Positions 43,721-55,523 of a stretch of 64,000 bases of DNA are shown here, piece by piece (positions within the stretch are counted from its first letter, which is position 1; each line of letters starts with the position of its first letter). This DNA is from Takakia lepidozioides. Its lineage: Eukaryota; Streptophyta; Takakiopsida; Takakiales; Takakiaceae. The notes beneath the pieces were generated by a model. The model saw nothing but the letters and a program-made list of their open reading frames with translations. It searched no databases and was not told where the DNA came from. The translations under genes and the position numbers were made by a program. The DNA is taken from NCBI GenBank assembly GCA_030704615.1, contig CM060732.1:82793171-82857170 (forward strand). The letters run 5' to 3'.

Positions 43721-44773
43721 TTAAGAAGATGTTTTACTGCTGTAAGAGATGTTGTTATCAGAGGCATCCCTTGAAATGGACGCACTGTCATCTGCATATA
43801 TCTTAGCCCCAAAATATGAACGTCCATACGATTGTGGCTCGGAATGAGACCACTGGGTGATGTCTGCATGGTTAGCTGCAATGCCATTTTTACCACATAT
43901 GTATGTAGACGATAAGATTCGGGAGGGCTGAACCACCTTCTGAACCGTTATTGTCTGACAATCGTCAACGGCTTTCAGCTTGAAAGCCTGCAACTCCGTC
44001 CTTAGAGTTTCTTGCACATCACGCATCACAGCAGGCAACAACTCCAAGCTATCATCTTCCCGATTAGTTTCAGAAGCCAACATTTCAGTGTTGCTAAACA
44101 TAGCCTTGGAGCTATCATTGATATCATTGCCCCTCTTGACAACCTTGGTGCGCATTTTTTCCTCAATGAGCTGCACCATCTCTTTTTCAGATTTGTAGGA
44201 ATGTTTCTGAAGGTAAACTTGCTCAACGTCATGTGGTAAGGCCTTGATGAACCACATTTTGATAGTGATTGGCCTTTCAGCAACCACTGGGACAACCTTA
44301 CATACTGCCGTGTGGACTTCAGTGTAGTATTTCCAGACTGCACTCTCACCAATGCAAAAATTCCTTTTTGGAATTGCATAGTCTGTAGGTTTCTCTTCCT
44401 GAAACAACTGGTGAGCTAGTAATTCTTTGGCCACATCCCAGGAAATGTCACCCATGTCTTGAATGTTGGCTTCGTCCCTTTTCAAACAAAACCCAGTGAC
44501 GAATTCCTTTGGTACAACATTCATTTTGAGACTCAATTTAAAGAACCGCAGGAAGTTATCAAAATTTTGATCCGTTCTGTGTTCAGGATATGATTGCTTG
44601 GTTATTTTTGAATTAACCTTAGTGACGGCGACCTCAGACTTGGCATGTTTGTTCAACAACAACTCCAATAGCGCAGGGCAATCCGAAATGGTTTTCATAG
44701 CATCACACAAGTCTTGTAAGTCCAAACCATTAGGATGGTTTATCCCTTGCAATGAGGTGGTCCCAGGCTGCAT
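43721..44773 (-). CDS. gag-like protein of an unidentified retroelement, copy 2
   Basis: An open frame of 350 residues from the ATG at 44773. It starts MQPGTTSLQGINHPNGLDLQ; its middle has FDNFLRFFKLSLKMNVVPKE and SWDVAKELLAHQLFQEEKP, and later KEMVQLIEEKMRTK and VMRDVQETLRTELQAFKLKA. The charged, helical, Lys/Glu-rich make-up and the presence of several truncated copies fit a retrotransposon gag, but I see no zinc knuckle, protease or RT, so this is inference. The ORF ends at the sequence shared with the other two copies. Copy 1 and the rDNA piece lie downstream on the same strand. Confidence 0.5.
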   Translation of the reverse strand: MQPGTTSLQGINHPNGLDLQDLCDAMKTISDCPALLELLLNKHAKSEVAVTKVNSKITKQSYPEHRTDQNFDNFLRFFKLSLKMNVVPKEFVTGFCLKRDEANIQDMGDISWDVAKELLAHQLFQEEKPTDYAIPKRNFCIGESAVWKYYTEVHTAVCKVVPVVAERPITIKMWFIKALPHDVEQVYLQKHSYKSEKEMVQLIEEKMRTKVVKRGNDINDSSKAMFSNTEMLASETNREDDSLELLPAVMRDVQETLRTELQAFKLKAVDDCQTITVQKVVQPSRILSSTYICGKNGIAANHADITQWSHSEPQSYGRSYFGAKIYADDSASISRDASDNNISYSSKTSS

Positions 44774-45044
44774 TTTTATTATCTTCGAGAGGTGTGAGAA
44801 TTTATCATATCATTACTATCAAAGATATGCTCTATACCATCATGATGAGTTTCTCTTCTCAGCAATGTAGCACGAGCCCTAGTTAGCATTCAGCAGTAAT
44901 CAACAGGACAGACGTTAACAACTAAGAGATCATCTGTCTTAAGGGTGTCTTAAGGGTGTTGCATGAGAACTCCCAATCGGTGACTATATATGAGGAGATG
45001 TAACGATGGTTGTGGCTCTGGTACACAGCCTCACCTTCCAAATG

Positions 45045-45860
45045 TCAGAGCCTCTCAGGAACCTTCAACCAAAAAGACACGCGCGTGACAGATTTGACCA
45101 CTTTTTCTTTCACAACCAAAGCATGCAAGGGATAATACTCTCTAGGATTGTGGGGGTTACATAGCCCAATTTTCTCATGATCAAAGGACGTACCGGGATA
45201 CACTACAACATCCCTGCCTGAAAGCTTGAAGTGATCCTGCGGAATGCCAATAATGGCCTCTTCATCGGAAAAGTCGCATGCATGCAGCTCGTCGTTCCAA
45301 GTGGAACGAATGTTTGTCAACGCGGCAGCACTCCCACCTTTCACAAATTCCCACAGGCGAAATCCACTGATTGGATTTGGGATACAGGAAAGCTCTCTAG
45401 TTCATCTATGTGATCCTTGGTTACAAAGAACTTGGGCACCTCCAACTCGGGCCAGGATTTCCCTCTCTGAGCCTCTTTCAAACGACAGCTTTGGGCAGAC
45501 GTTTAGCTATCTCATCAGTGGCATGAAGCTTCTGCAGTAATCTCTCTGCAAAGGCCCCTTGCTTGGCAGTAGCTACCCTTTCGTCTCTGCTCCCGAGCTT
45601 CTGTCTCATTACGCATGGGCTTGCGGGCCTCTTTGACTACAGTTCGCTCAAATCCGAAGGAGTGTCAAGCCGTATCTCCTTGTCGGGCAGCTTCCTAACA
45701 TGTGGCTCACCTTAGTTACTAACTATCAGCTCAGGAGGCGTTTGATCTCTAACCACCCCTTAAAAAATAGCTTCAAACGAATCATTTGCTATTTCCCAAA
45801 GAAACGGGTTGCGCAAGCTGGAGGCCATCACCCTTGCACATAGACACAGTTCCCACTAAG
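45045..45860 (-). pseudogene. decayed ORF region upstream of the gag-like gene
   Basis: On the minus strand, about 45860-45600 reads SLRNPFLWEIANDSFEAIF followed by stops and shifts. 45344-45045 reads ALTNIRSTWNDELHACDFSD, then IIGIPQDHFKLSGRDVVVYP and a 45-residue end. These may be the 5' part of the same retroelement as the gag-like ORF. No family recognised. Confidence 0.35.
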
Positions 45861-47395
45861 AAATTGTTGCAATGATGGCTCGTACTGTGAGAACCGCCAT
45901 GGCCGCCAGCTTTTCTTGTACCCTCACACCGAGCCTACGTAACCCTCCTCTAAATATGCACAGGCACGCTAAATTAGCGTGCCCTCATCTCCACCATCCT
46001 TTTTTACCCTAGGAATATACCCTGTTACTTTATGGACGTCACAAGGGCTCAAGGGGATATGTAGTCTGCAGAGCGAGCTAGGCACTTTGGGGGGAATCAA
46101 TCACATAGTATCAGACATCTGCTCCAATCACTAGCAAGGACTGTGCATCACACTTTCTCATCCAACATCACAGTCACATCTAGGTACACCGGTTTAGCGC
46201 ATAAAACCATACTGCGAAAGCGCAAGCCCCCATCGGTTATACAGAATAATGTCACTAATCTAAACAATCAGATGGCAGGTCCTCATTGGCTGCCCAGATT
46301 ACAAGCCCTCGCCAACAACATCAGGTCTAGCTGTTCCGATTATGTTACTATGGATGTGAGACAAACCCACCAACTAAAAATGGAGTGCTTAACTAACTCA
46401 TAACAGCTCCTCGCTGGTAGAAAGACTTTTCGCGAGAAAGAGTCTTTGTTTCTTAGAGACTACGAGAAAGAATTTTCCTACATCACAACGGTGAAGGCTT
46501 TTATCCACATCACACCCACCCTCCACCCACCAAGTGAGCAGATTTTCCAAATCTGGGTGATTGCCTGCTCAGGGGCCGTCAGATGGATCCAAGCTCTCAG
46601 TCCATCGTAGACTCATGTTCTCTTTTCGTCCAGAGAATGAAGATAAAGCCCCTGAAACATTATCTAGGAGAGGGCCAAGGTTGGAAAGTGGAACAAATTC
46701 ATTTGAGAAGTTATGCAATCTGGAAATGTTTATGTTGACCAATCACTTCCAAAGAAAAGTGCCTTGTGCCAGTTTCCGCTGAAACAGTTGCCACATAATC
46801 AACAATTGATGCATCATATAGTCTTTTTATACAAGTTGCGGAGTGGGTCCAGCTGACAATGACATTATCTTTATCCTAGCCCACTGCTGTGAAAATTCCA
46901 AGCCAAGCAACTCTTAGGATCCTTTGTATGTGTTTGGGTCAAAATGACCTTCGTAGCTTGGCAATTCAAAGTGAGCAGATGCCAAAAAGTGACTCCTTGA
47001 TAATGAGATGTTTCACTCAATTATCCGGTGAGGGTGTGGAATGCACTACAATTGTCAACATAGTAAAAACATAATTTTAGATCCAAAGGTGGAATCTACA
47101 AACGTGGGCCCCTGAGTGGCTCAATGTGGGCTAATTGTAACTGGCCACGAATAACATAAAGGGGTAAACTCTTGGTGGCGCCTCCTCTGTGCTCCAATTT
47201 CATGACCCCTCCGATTTCTAAAAAATCTACAAGTTGGATTATTCATAGAATTTATTGCTTTCAATAAGCCCCCCAAGTTTGCGTGGGCCCTGTCCATTAG
47301 TAGAGGATGGTCCAAAAACTAAAAAGGGGGTATATATAGTAAGCTACACAAGGATTGAAGAAATAAACCCTCTGTAAGGAGGCCCAAGAAAAACA
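45861..47395. other. no supported gene
   Basis: Short ORFs only (for example plus 46143-46403). No repeat recognised. Confidence 0.35.
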
Positions 47396-47403
47396 TGTGA
47401 TCG

Positions 47404-47470
47404 GGAACCTTCTAGAAAGGTTCCGACCGCTTGATGGGGTCGGGCCCGCCGACTTGAGAGGATATATAAA
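47404..47470 (+). promoter_or_regulatory. heat-shock-element-like dyad plus TATA box
   Basis: GGAACCTTCTAGAAAGGTTC at 47404 contains GAAxxTTCxxGAA, the perfect core of a heat-shock element. TATATAAA lies at 47463-47470, about 40 bp downstream, in the plus orientation. No clear gene follows, so this may be a retroelement LTR promoter or chance. Confidence 0.4.
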
Positions 47471-48213
47471 GAAGTCCTCCCCTGCCTCTTACTACTTACT
47501 TACTAAGTTACTACATACTTTAGTGGGCTGCACATGCAGGAAAGAAGACGTAAACATGAACCATAGCTATATTAATAAGCCTCCCAACAATAGGAAGATG
47601 GACATTCTCTTCGAGACCCACAATATAGCTCGAATTGGTTGAATGTACAGGCCACAAGAGCAAAGGAGCTAAAAGATCATATTGACATGAGGCAGCGAGA
47701 AAACAACTCTTCGAGGAAGAAGGGGCTCCTTCCTAAGCAAGGGCCTTCCTTAATTTGAGTGAGTAGCCCGAGAATGAGGTTGATGTGATAGGGAAGGATC
47801 CCTGGGTCCGTGCTCTCAAATTAAGCTGGAAGGCCCAATTGTTCGGGAAGGAACCTTCCGAGCCTCATTCCCATGCTCTCAAATTAAGGAATTTTCGGTT
47901 TGGAGGGATCTTATGTACTAGACAACGGGCCATGTAGGGCAGATTATGTCAGGCAGAATCAGACGGGGTGCTCTTAATGATTTGTGAGATGCATCCTGGA
48001 AGGAGAGGCATCTCACAATGTGTGAAATGCATCCATGGGACATACTTTTTTTGGACGGGGAAGGCCGGCAAATACCAGACCTTGCTATATTGGGGCCTTT
48101 CACAGTTTCTACTGATGTGAACGACTGGCAAGTCAAGACCAAAAGTAATCCAATAGTTTGGATTTGATCGAGTGTGAAGCGTGCCCAAGAAATTTAAACT
48201 ACTACCACTTCAA
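47471..48213. other. no supported gene; small inverted words
   Basis: CCTTAATTTGAG near 47750 and CTCAAATTAAGG near 47877 form a 12-bp inverted repeat about 140 bp across, perhaps a small foldback element. Nothing coding recognised. Confidence 0.35.
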
Positions 48214-48360
48214 AATCCCACGTTTCGCTGAGCCGACAAATTATAAATTTGGCCTAGCCTACCTTGACTTAAAACCACAACGAAAAAAAATCCCACGTTT
48301 AGCTGAGCCGACAAATTAACGTGACCTATCCTACCCTTGACCAAAAACACAACGAAATAT
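48214..48360. repeat. two-copy tandem repeat, unit 76 bp
   Basis: ATCCCACGTTTCGCTGAGCC at 48214 recurs at 48290 as ATCCCACGTTTAGCTGAGCC, each followed by GACAAATTA and a CCTA...TTGAC stretch. Confidence 0.85.
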
Positions 48361-48797
48361 ATTGCTCGTGAAATTAAGTTCAATTGTCAATGTCAAAGTT
48401 AAAACATGTCTAGCGGTCTTACAGAGTCTCTGACTGCTAAACACACCACCCATCATACGAATTTGTTGAGCTTGCAGTATACTAGTAATGGCTGCTGGAA
48501 GATTAATTATCTCCTTTGAACGTTCATCCTATACATTAATTTCAAGTTGTTCAGTGATGATGGTGTAGGAGAGCTGCCAGACTCCCCAAAAATTACATGC
48601 ATTTTTCACATTCAGACCTTTGAACAGCACCCGCTAGGAATATGCATGAGGGGTGACCCTATCCTGAGCATATTTGAATTCCAGATGCCCATGTCGGTCA
48701 AGTAGAATTTTACGACATTGTTTGAGCTTTCACATCGATGTGAGGAAAAGCTTCAGATCCGGTTATGGGTGCCCAGCTGACTCAGTGGCCGCGGCGC

Positions 48798-48806
48798 ATA
48801 TATAAG
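48798..48806 (+). promoter_or_regulatory. TATA box of the subtilase gene
   Basis: ATATATAAG, about 250 bp upstream of the subtilase ATG at 49058 and correctly oriented. A transcription start near 48830 would give a 5' UTR of roughly 230 nt. Confidence 0.5.
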
Positions 48807-49057
48807 TCACAAAATTTTAAACATTCTGCAGACCTCCAGCTATATGGCTCTCATAGATCACTCCTCAATTTCCACTAGAGAAATAAAAATGGAGAGTCTT
48901 TCGATGGAAGAAGCATCGACTTGCTCAGCACATTTGAGTTTGCTTTGAAAGAGCCACCTATCTAGTGGCCGCGTTCACTCGTGCGCGTGTTTGTGACAAC
49001 CTCCATACTGGACCTATTATAGTTATCATAGTAGCAACAGTAGATACTATAGTCAAT

Positions 49058-52000
49058 ATGAGGCCCGAAGGATTTAAAGGAGAGAACAGCTCAAGAAAAT
49101 CAGCTACATATATCAATATTGCGAAGGAGGCTGTTGGTAAATTAGGGTTGATTGCCCTGATTTTTGTAACATGGGGAGTGCAACTAACAGTCGCATCAAA
49201 TCTGCGAGTATACATCGTAGTGCTACGCAGGTAACATCGTGAACACTGTACACTTGACAAAAAGTGTGACCCGACGTCAGTTTGCTTTTGTTGCATTTTC
49301 CCTTTACAGTCCTTATAAACTTCAACTTGGGTAACTTGTTAAATATAATTTTTGAGCTGGATTCATGGGGGTTATACTGCCGATTTATACTGCAGAGATT
49401 TAGAATCATCCAAGCCTGATGTCGCGTCTCTGAGCAATGCACACGACACTTTGCTAGAGCATGCAGTGACCGGTGGATATTACTCAAAGCTTTATAGCTA
49501 CACCCACGTCTTGAATGGCTTTGCCGTGCATACCTCCTCTGAGCAGGTTGGTCATTCCTTGGTGACTATACGTTGTACATGTTTTCCTTGAACAACAACA
49601 ATTTGAACAACGCCATTGAAAGAAGAATTCTAATTTCAAACGGTCAAGCAGCTCGTCCAATGCTTTAATTAGAGTGTTGTCCACAAGTTGTAAACTAATG
49701 TGCCAGCCTTCGAGCAAAACTCTAGATCGATTAATGGTTTGCACTATTGCATGGTTGGACTGACATATCTCAAGTGATGCGGCACTTTATGGTGACTTCA
49801 GGCAGAAACTTTGCGAAAAATTCCGGAAGTGTTGAGCGTACAGGAAGATGCACGTGTATATGCACGTACCACATACACCCCCGACTACCTCGGACTTCCT
49901 ACAGGAGCATGGGCTCAAATAGAAGGCCGGCGAGCTGGTAAGACGGCTGGTGAAGGCGTTGTGGTTGGAATAATTGACACGGGAGTCTACCCCTCACATC
50001 CCAGCTTTTCATCCAAGGCCTCGAGGCCCCCTTCAGTGGGTCGTTACAATGGAACTTGCGACGTGTCACAGTATTTCCCAGTTGGGTCTTGCAATGGCAA
50101 GCTTGTGGGCGCCCAACACTTCCTGAAAGCTTTGAATATGGAAAATAACAACGTCTCAGATCCCGACTTTTTGGATCCTTTAGATCGAAATGGACATGGA
50201 ACGTAAGTACAAAAATAGCATTGACGTCTATCACATATTTGGAAGGGACTGAATAATCTGTCGTTGGACTCAGCGAGCAACTTTGATTTAATTCTGAGAG
50301 CTTTTCAATAATTAGTAGTATTAACTCCAGAGGAACCCTCAACATGTCTCCGGTATCCTTCTTTGGAAAGATATCATACACCGACCCTCCAGCGATATTC
50401 TTTGCATGAAGGCTGCGTTTAAGAGTCGTAATTCCGTGGATCAATTTTCATGATGAAGATTATATGGAATTATGATCATGAACCACTACATTATGCTTTG
50501 ATCGATTCAAGTATTTCACAATTGACCTAATATTGACACGCGCAATTTGTGTGTCAGTCATACTTCAACAACAGCAGCAGGAAACCATGGAGTGCCAGTC
50601 TTATTTCATGGGGTCAACTATGGGTCTGCAAGTGGCATGGCGCCTGGTGCTCGGTGAACAGTCTTTCTCACAGAGATTCTCTATTGTATATTACCGATGT
50701 TATACGTGACAACTATGAATTCATTTGTAATTTGAATGAATCGTGAACAGTTAGAATATGTTTATAGTTTTACTGGAGATGAAGCTCTACTGCGAAGACA
50801 TGGTCGAGAGGCTGAAAGCCTCAATTGATACAATGTTGTACGATGTGTCGGGCGCAGGGTTGCAATGTACAAGGCTCTCAGCAAACATGGCTCTGGGACC
50901 AACTCCGATGTAGTGGCAGCCATTGACCAGGTGTGACACCATATTTTTTCCATTCCGATGTTTGTTCATGCAAATCCTTCTCTTGGCTAATTAGTTTGGA
51001 CACTCCATTCGTATTCCCCAAGTGCTAGTGTGGACAACTTAATTGTAAAGACGAGCTCCATGGTTGTCTTATTCAGACTCGAAACAAGTAACTTATATAA
51101 AGATCGTACCTCTGAGGTCACTTTTTGAGCCTCCCATTATGTATATTGTTTTCAGGACTGATCATGTATTGCATCCGTAGGTTAGATGCAAACTTTAGTT
51201 TTATTGCATGAGCGCTGGACCACATGTACTAAATTGTTTCTACCAACTCGATTAAGCGTTTGGTACCTAATACTAGAATGGTTGAATATTTCAATCTACA
51301 TTTTTGTATAGCATAGACCAAAATTCTAGCTCTATTTGACATCAACAAATCATGAGCATGTGCTATGGATATATCGTAATATATAATGAGACTAACTTAC
51401 CTCTCATTTGAGTGAAGCCTTGAGGATTTAGATTACTTCAAAAACACAAAAGATAATATTGCAGCCACTATGCAACGTGCAAACATACCATCATGAAGTC
51501 CTCCAATTCTATTACATGTTTATAAATAAATAAAATGTAACATGTATTTGCAGGCAGCTAAAGATGGAGTGGACATCCTCAGTTTGTCCCTTGGCCCTAG
51601 TGGGCCACCCTTTAACAATATTACATATCTGGACGCCTTGGAAATTGGTCTCCTTGGAGCAGTCAAGGCTGGGGTTTTTGTGACTCAAGCAGAGGGAAAC
51701 AGTGGACCTGCTCTAAGTTCAGCAGACTCTTGGAGTCCTTGGATTGTGTCAGTGGCAGCCTCATCTACTGATCGTACCTATCCCCATACCATACTCCTGG
51801 GGAGCAACCAGACCATCTCTGGCATAGGCCTTGCTCGTAAGTTTAGGTGTTTTGAAATTTGTCAAAAGTAATGACATTTGTACAACCCAATGTCCGCACT
51901 AGCCTAATTCTGTACGACGCTACAAATATTAGATTTAGACTACAAACTGGAAAATTAGTGACAATGCAAACAGTAGGACATTGCAAATCCGAGCTTTCTA

Positions 52001-54430
52001 CCAAGATTTATGTAAGGGTAAGTTAGAATTTTGTCTTGAAAACATTTATCGTATGACATCTTCGTTTGAGTTTGTATCTGATGCCACTAAATTGAATGTT
52101 CGTGGCAGCCCCAACTCCGGGAATTAACTTGCACAAGTTGGTGTTATCCACCGACGCACATCTAAACCACCCAAAAAATGACACGGGTTTTAACTTCGAC
52201 TGCGCCGACCCTACTATTTTGGATCCATCTGTTGTGGCAGGAAGCATCCTTGTTTGCATTGACGATGGAAACACTACTGTCAATGTACTCAATGCAACAA
52301 TCACCACTGGCATTGCCCTCAAGGCTGTTGGGGCTGTTTTGGTCCTCAATATTAGTCAACACAACATACCACTTAATCCGATTTTCATTCCAGACAACTA
52401 CTCGGTCTCTATCATTTATGATCCGGAGGAGATAACGGTATGTACAATTGCTTGCTTTCTTTTGACCATTTTTCTTCAAATTTCTGAACATTTGATAGTT
52501 CATAGATGTAAGAATCTTTCACTTACCGAGTAAAAAGTGTCAAATATTAATTGCATTTACTAAATCTACAGTTTAAATTTACAAGTGGGTACTCATTTTG
52601 AAAATGGATTGATCATTTTCTGAGACTCATTTGCACTTCTCTATTTTAAACGAGTTGTTGCAGACCTTTCTTCAGTACTACAATAAAACAACAGTGAAAG
52701 ATGCAACTTCGGGCAACGTCACCAGTTTTGGTGGATTAGCGAGGTTAACTGGAGGGCACCAAGCGATGTTTAGTGGTAGTGCACCTGTCGTGATGTATTT
52801 CTCATCAAGAGGCCCAGATATCAATTCCGGCAGATTCGACCAAGCAGATGTGCTAAAGCCAAACATTTTGGCACCTGGGTCGAATATCTGGGCAGGCTGG
52901 TCCGCTTTCAGCATTGGTGCACCTGGTAAGGTTCTAGATTCTGTACAAATCGAAGTTACAACCTCTATTTGAAGCCTGATCTTAAACAAGTGCACAATGC
53001 ATGTAATCTCGAATTATTAAAACTTAATACCATATTCAAGCCCGTTATGAACGTTCTTGAAGTTTAAATTTGCTTGATAAATGTATTCGTGAAAGATCGG
53101 GCTTGAGATGTCACAAATTAGATGGCTAGTTCAATTTAGTCTGATTAGTAATTAGTCTGGTTCAATGACTTGATACTTGGAATATGGGGGGACAGGTCAA
53201 ATATTTGCAATGATAAGTGGGACAAGCATGGCCACACCCCATATAGCAGGAATTGCAGCTTTGGTGAAGGAGGTACATCCAAAGTGGAGCCCTGCGGCCA
53301 TTGCTTCAGCCATTCTCACCACGGCATCTCCAACAGATAAACAGGGAAATGTTCTCTCTGCACAAGATATTCAGTATCAAATCAATCCAGTAACAAATGT
53401 TTTTGAATTTAATGGTTTTACAAGGCCAGGAACACCCTTCGATTTCGGGGCAGGATTTGTCAATCCAACAGCTGCATTGGATCCTGGACTTGTGTTCGAT
53501 GCAGGTATTAATACTGTCAGCTCTACCTCTCCTTCTAACTTGCATTGGAAAGGAATTAATCCAATGGACCACTTTAGATTACGGACCGAGACCAAGAAAA
53601 GACCAATTTGATCCAAATTGGGACCAATACCAAGAAAACCCACTCTCACTTCCACCACCTTCATATTTCTCACTCCCCCAGCTTCGAGATTGATTCTGAC
53701 CGATGGTAATGATTGTTTAAAACAGTCATGTTCGTGGTCCGTGTCTAAAGTGGCATTTATATTCAAGTATCTAACAACTTGTCTGATATGTAACTTACAA
53801 GACATATTTGATTCGGAATACTAGCTTCTCTAAGTACACTAAACATGCTATAATGAGAGTGTAGAAATGTACTCATTGACCTCTCAGCAAATGTCTTCAC
53901 GCGTTGCCAAGCAAATTCGACCAATTTCTCTTACATGATGGTTTATATGAACATTTGGCAAAACCTAGATGTGGAATGTTTTTGTTAATATGATTCCATT
54001 GGTTTGTGATGCAGGATTTGATGACTACGTCAAGTTCTTATGCTCTGTACCAGACACGACACCATCCCAAGTTGCTGCATCAACCGGTGGCAAATGTGGG
54101 TCACACATTGGTCTTCCCTCGGATCTTAACTCGCCTTCCATCACTGTTGCAATTTTAAATGGCAGTCGCACCGTTCCAAGAACAGTGACCAATGTTGGCC
54201 ACCACCAGGAGACATACACCGTTGTTGTAACAGAACCAGCAGGTGTATTCGTCAACGTCCATCCATCTGTTTTCGTCATTGCGAAAAGTGGTACATTGCC
54301 ATTACAAGTTACACTAATGGCCATAGTTGACACCAATCACACAACTTTTGGATCTTTGGTTCTACATGGAAGCCTGGGTCACATAGTTCGGGTTCCAATT
54401 AGTGTATCATTGAAGAAAACAGTACATTAG
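49058..54430 (+). CDS. secreted subtilisin-like serine protease, SBT2 type
   Basis: Ten exons: 49058-49230, 49396-49546, 49802-50202, 50558-50653, 50858-50930, 51554-51836, 52109-52437, 52664-52925, 53196-53504 and 54015-54430. All junctions are GT/AG; they total 2493 nt (830 residues) with phases that close. Order: a signal peptide (LGLIALIFVTWGVQLTVAS) after a basic N-terminus; an inhibitor_I9 prodomain (YIVVL to LYSYTHVLNGFA); catalytic Asp about 167 (GIIDTG); His about 239 (NGHGT); oxyanion Asn about 347 (AEGNSGP); an inserted PA domain; Ser about 600 (GTSMATPH); and a C-terminal Fn3-like domain (RTVTNVG). MAPGARVAMYKAL followed by DVVAAIDQAAKDGVDILSLS, and the many introns, fit the SBT2 group, whereas most angiosperm subtilases lack introns. 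It should act in the secretory pathway or apoplast; the substrate is unknown. No defects. The start is chosen as the first ATG giving a signal peptide. Confidence 0.93.
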
Positions 54431-55523
54431 TATTTTAAGCAACAATCCTACATTAGGATATAATATAATGTATTTCATTATACAATTGTCGTTCATTCGT
54501 TCATGTTTGGACGAGTCCAAGATACAAATTGTTACTTGAGGTTATTAATGGTGTGTGCACTTGAAAACTTACATGCATGCTCTTTTTCTTCTAACATGCA
54601 AACTCATTTGCAGTAAGACATTTCCACATATGACCAAAAAACGTTTTCACGCATATACCTATGACATAGAGCATGTTCCTCAAAATCACCATATTCTGAT
54701 TTCTATGGCCACATGCATGATGACTTGCTTTAGATAGAAGTTAGACAACATGACGTGGATTTAGCATGTATTCATGGAAAACAACACTAATTAGTTATGG
54801 TATTTTATTGTATTTTCCAAACAGACCCATGCCACAACTGCTAGGCCTGGAGGGCCACAAAGGCACACCCCACAAGGCACCACATGCTAAGTACTGAACG
54901 CTAGAACCAAGGCCAACGCATATGTGGTCATAAGCTTACCACCAGGCCACGTGTCTCGTTGCGATAACGAGGCGACCCAAATCGACCCGTTTCAGATTTC
55001 ATCCACGTATACTTTTCCTGGATGATACTGGATGGAAGTGATCCCTAAAGGTAAATGGTGCATATTGGGAAAGAGCACATGTGGGAATTTACAGTGCCCT
55101 AGAATAATTAAGGCTCCAATCTCTATAAGTTTTCAAAGGGCACAGAGAAATGACGACGACGACGTGGCTGACAACGATGACGTGGTTACGATGATGTGGC
55201 GACGATGACGAGGCACTATGGCACCCTATTCCTGCTCTACGCTAAACTGGCTGGGCAGGAAGAAGCAGCAATGGCTGCTGTGCTCTCTGTGAATGCAGGC
55301 TGGAACGCTTGCACCTTTGCGGGAGTGACAAGCTTTTTTGTATGAAGCTGCAGGTGGTGACTGATTGCTGTGGGTTTGCATCTGTTCCCAAAAACAGAGA
55401 GAGAATGTAAAGTGGCAGCTGTAAGGGAATGCGACGGGAAGCTGTGAGAAGGAGCCTTTCGAGCAGCCGAGCACAGGACAGGGTCAGCGTTGCTATGCAT
55501 TAGCAATCTGTGCAGGAAGCAAG
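54431..55523. other. intergenic between subtilase and EMB1270-like gene
   Basis: Holds the subtilase 3' flank and a short GACGAC/GATGACG simple-repeat tract at about 55148-55214. I see no gene or clear core promoter element; the EMB1270-like 5' UTR should lie at the lower end. Confidence 0.4.

Noticed and set aside
43011-44239. Plus-strand ORFs in the gag-like copies
   Set aside because: Identical pairs opposite the gag-like reading frame; antisense shadows.
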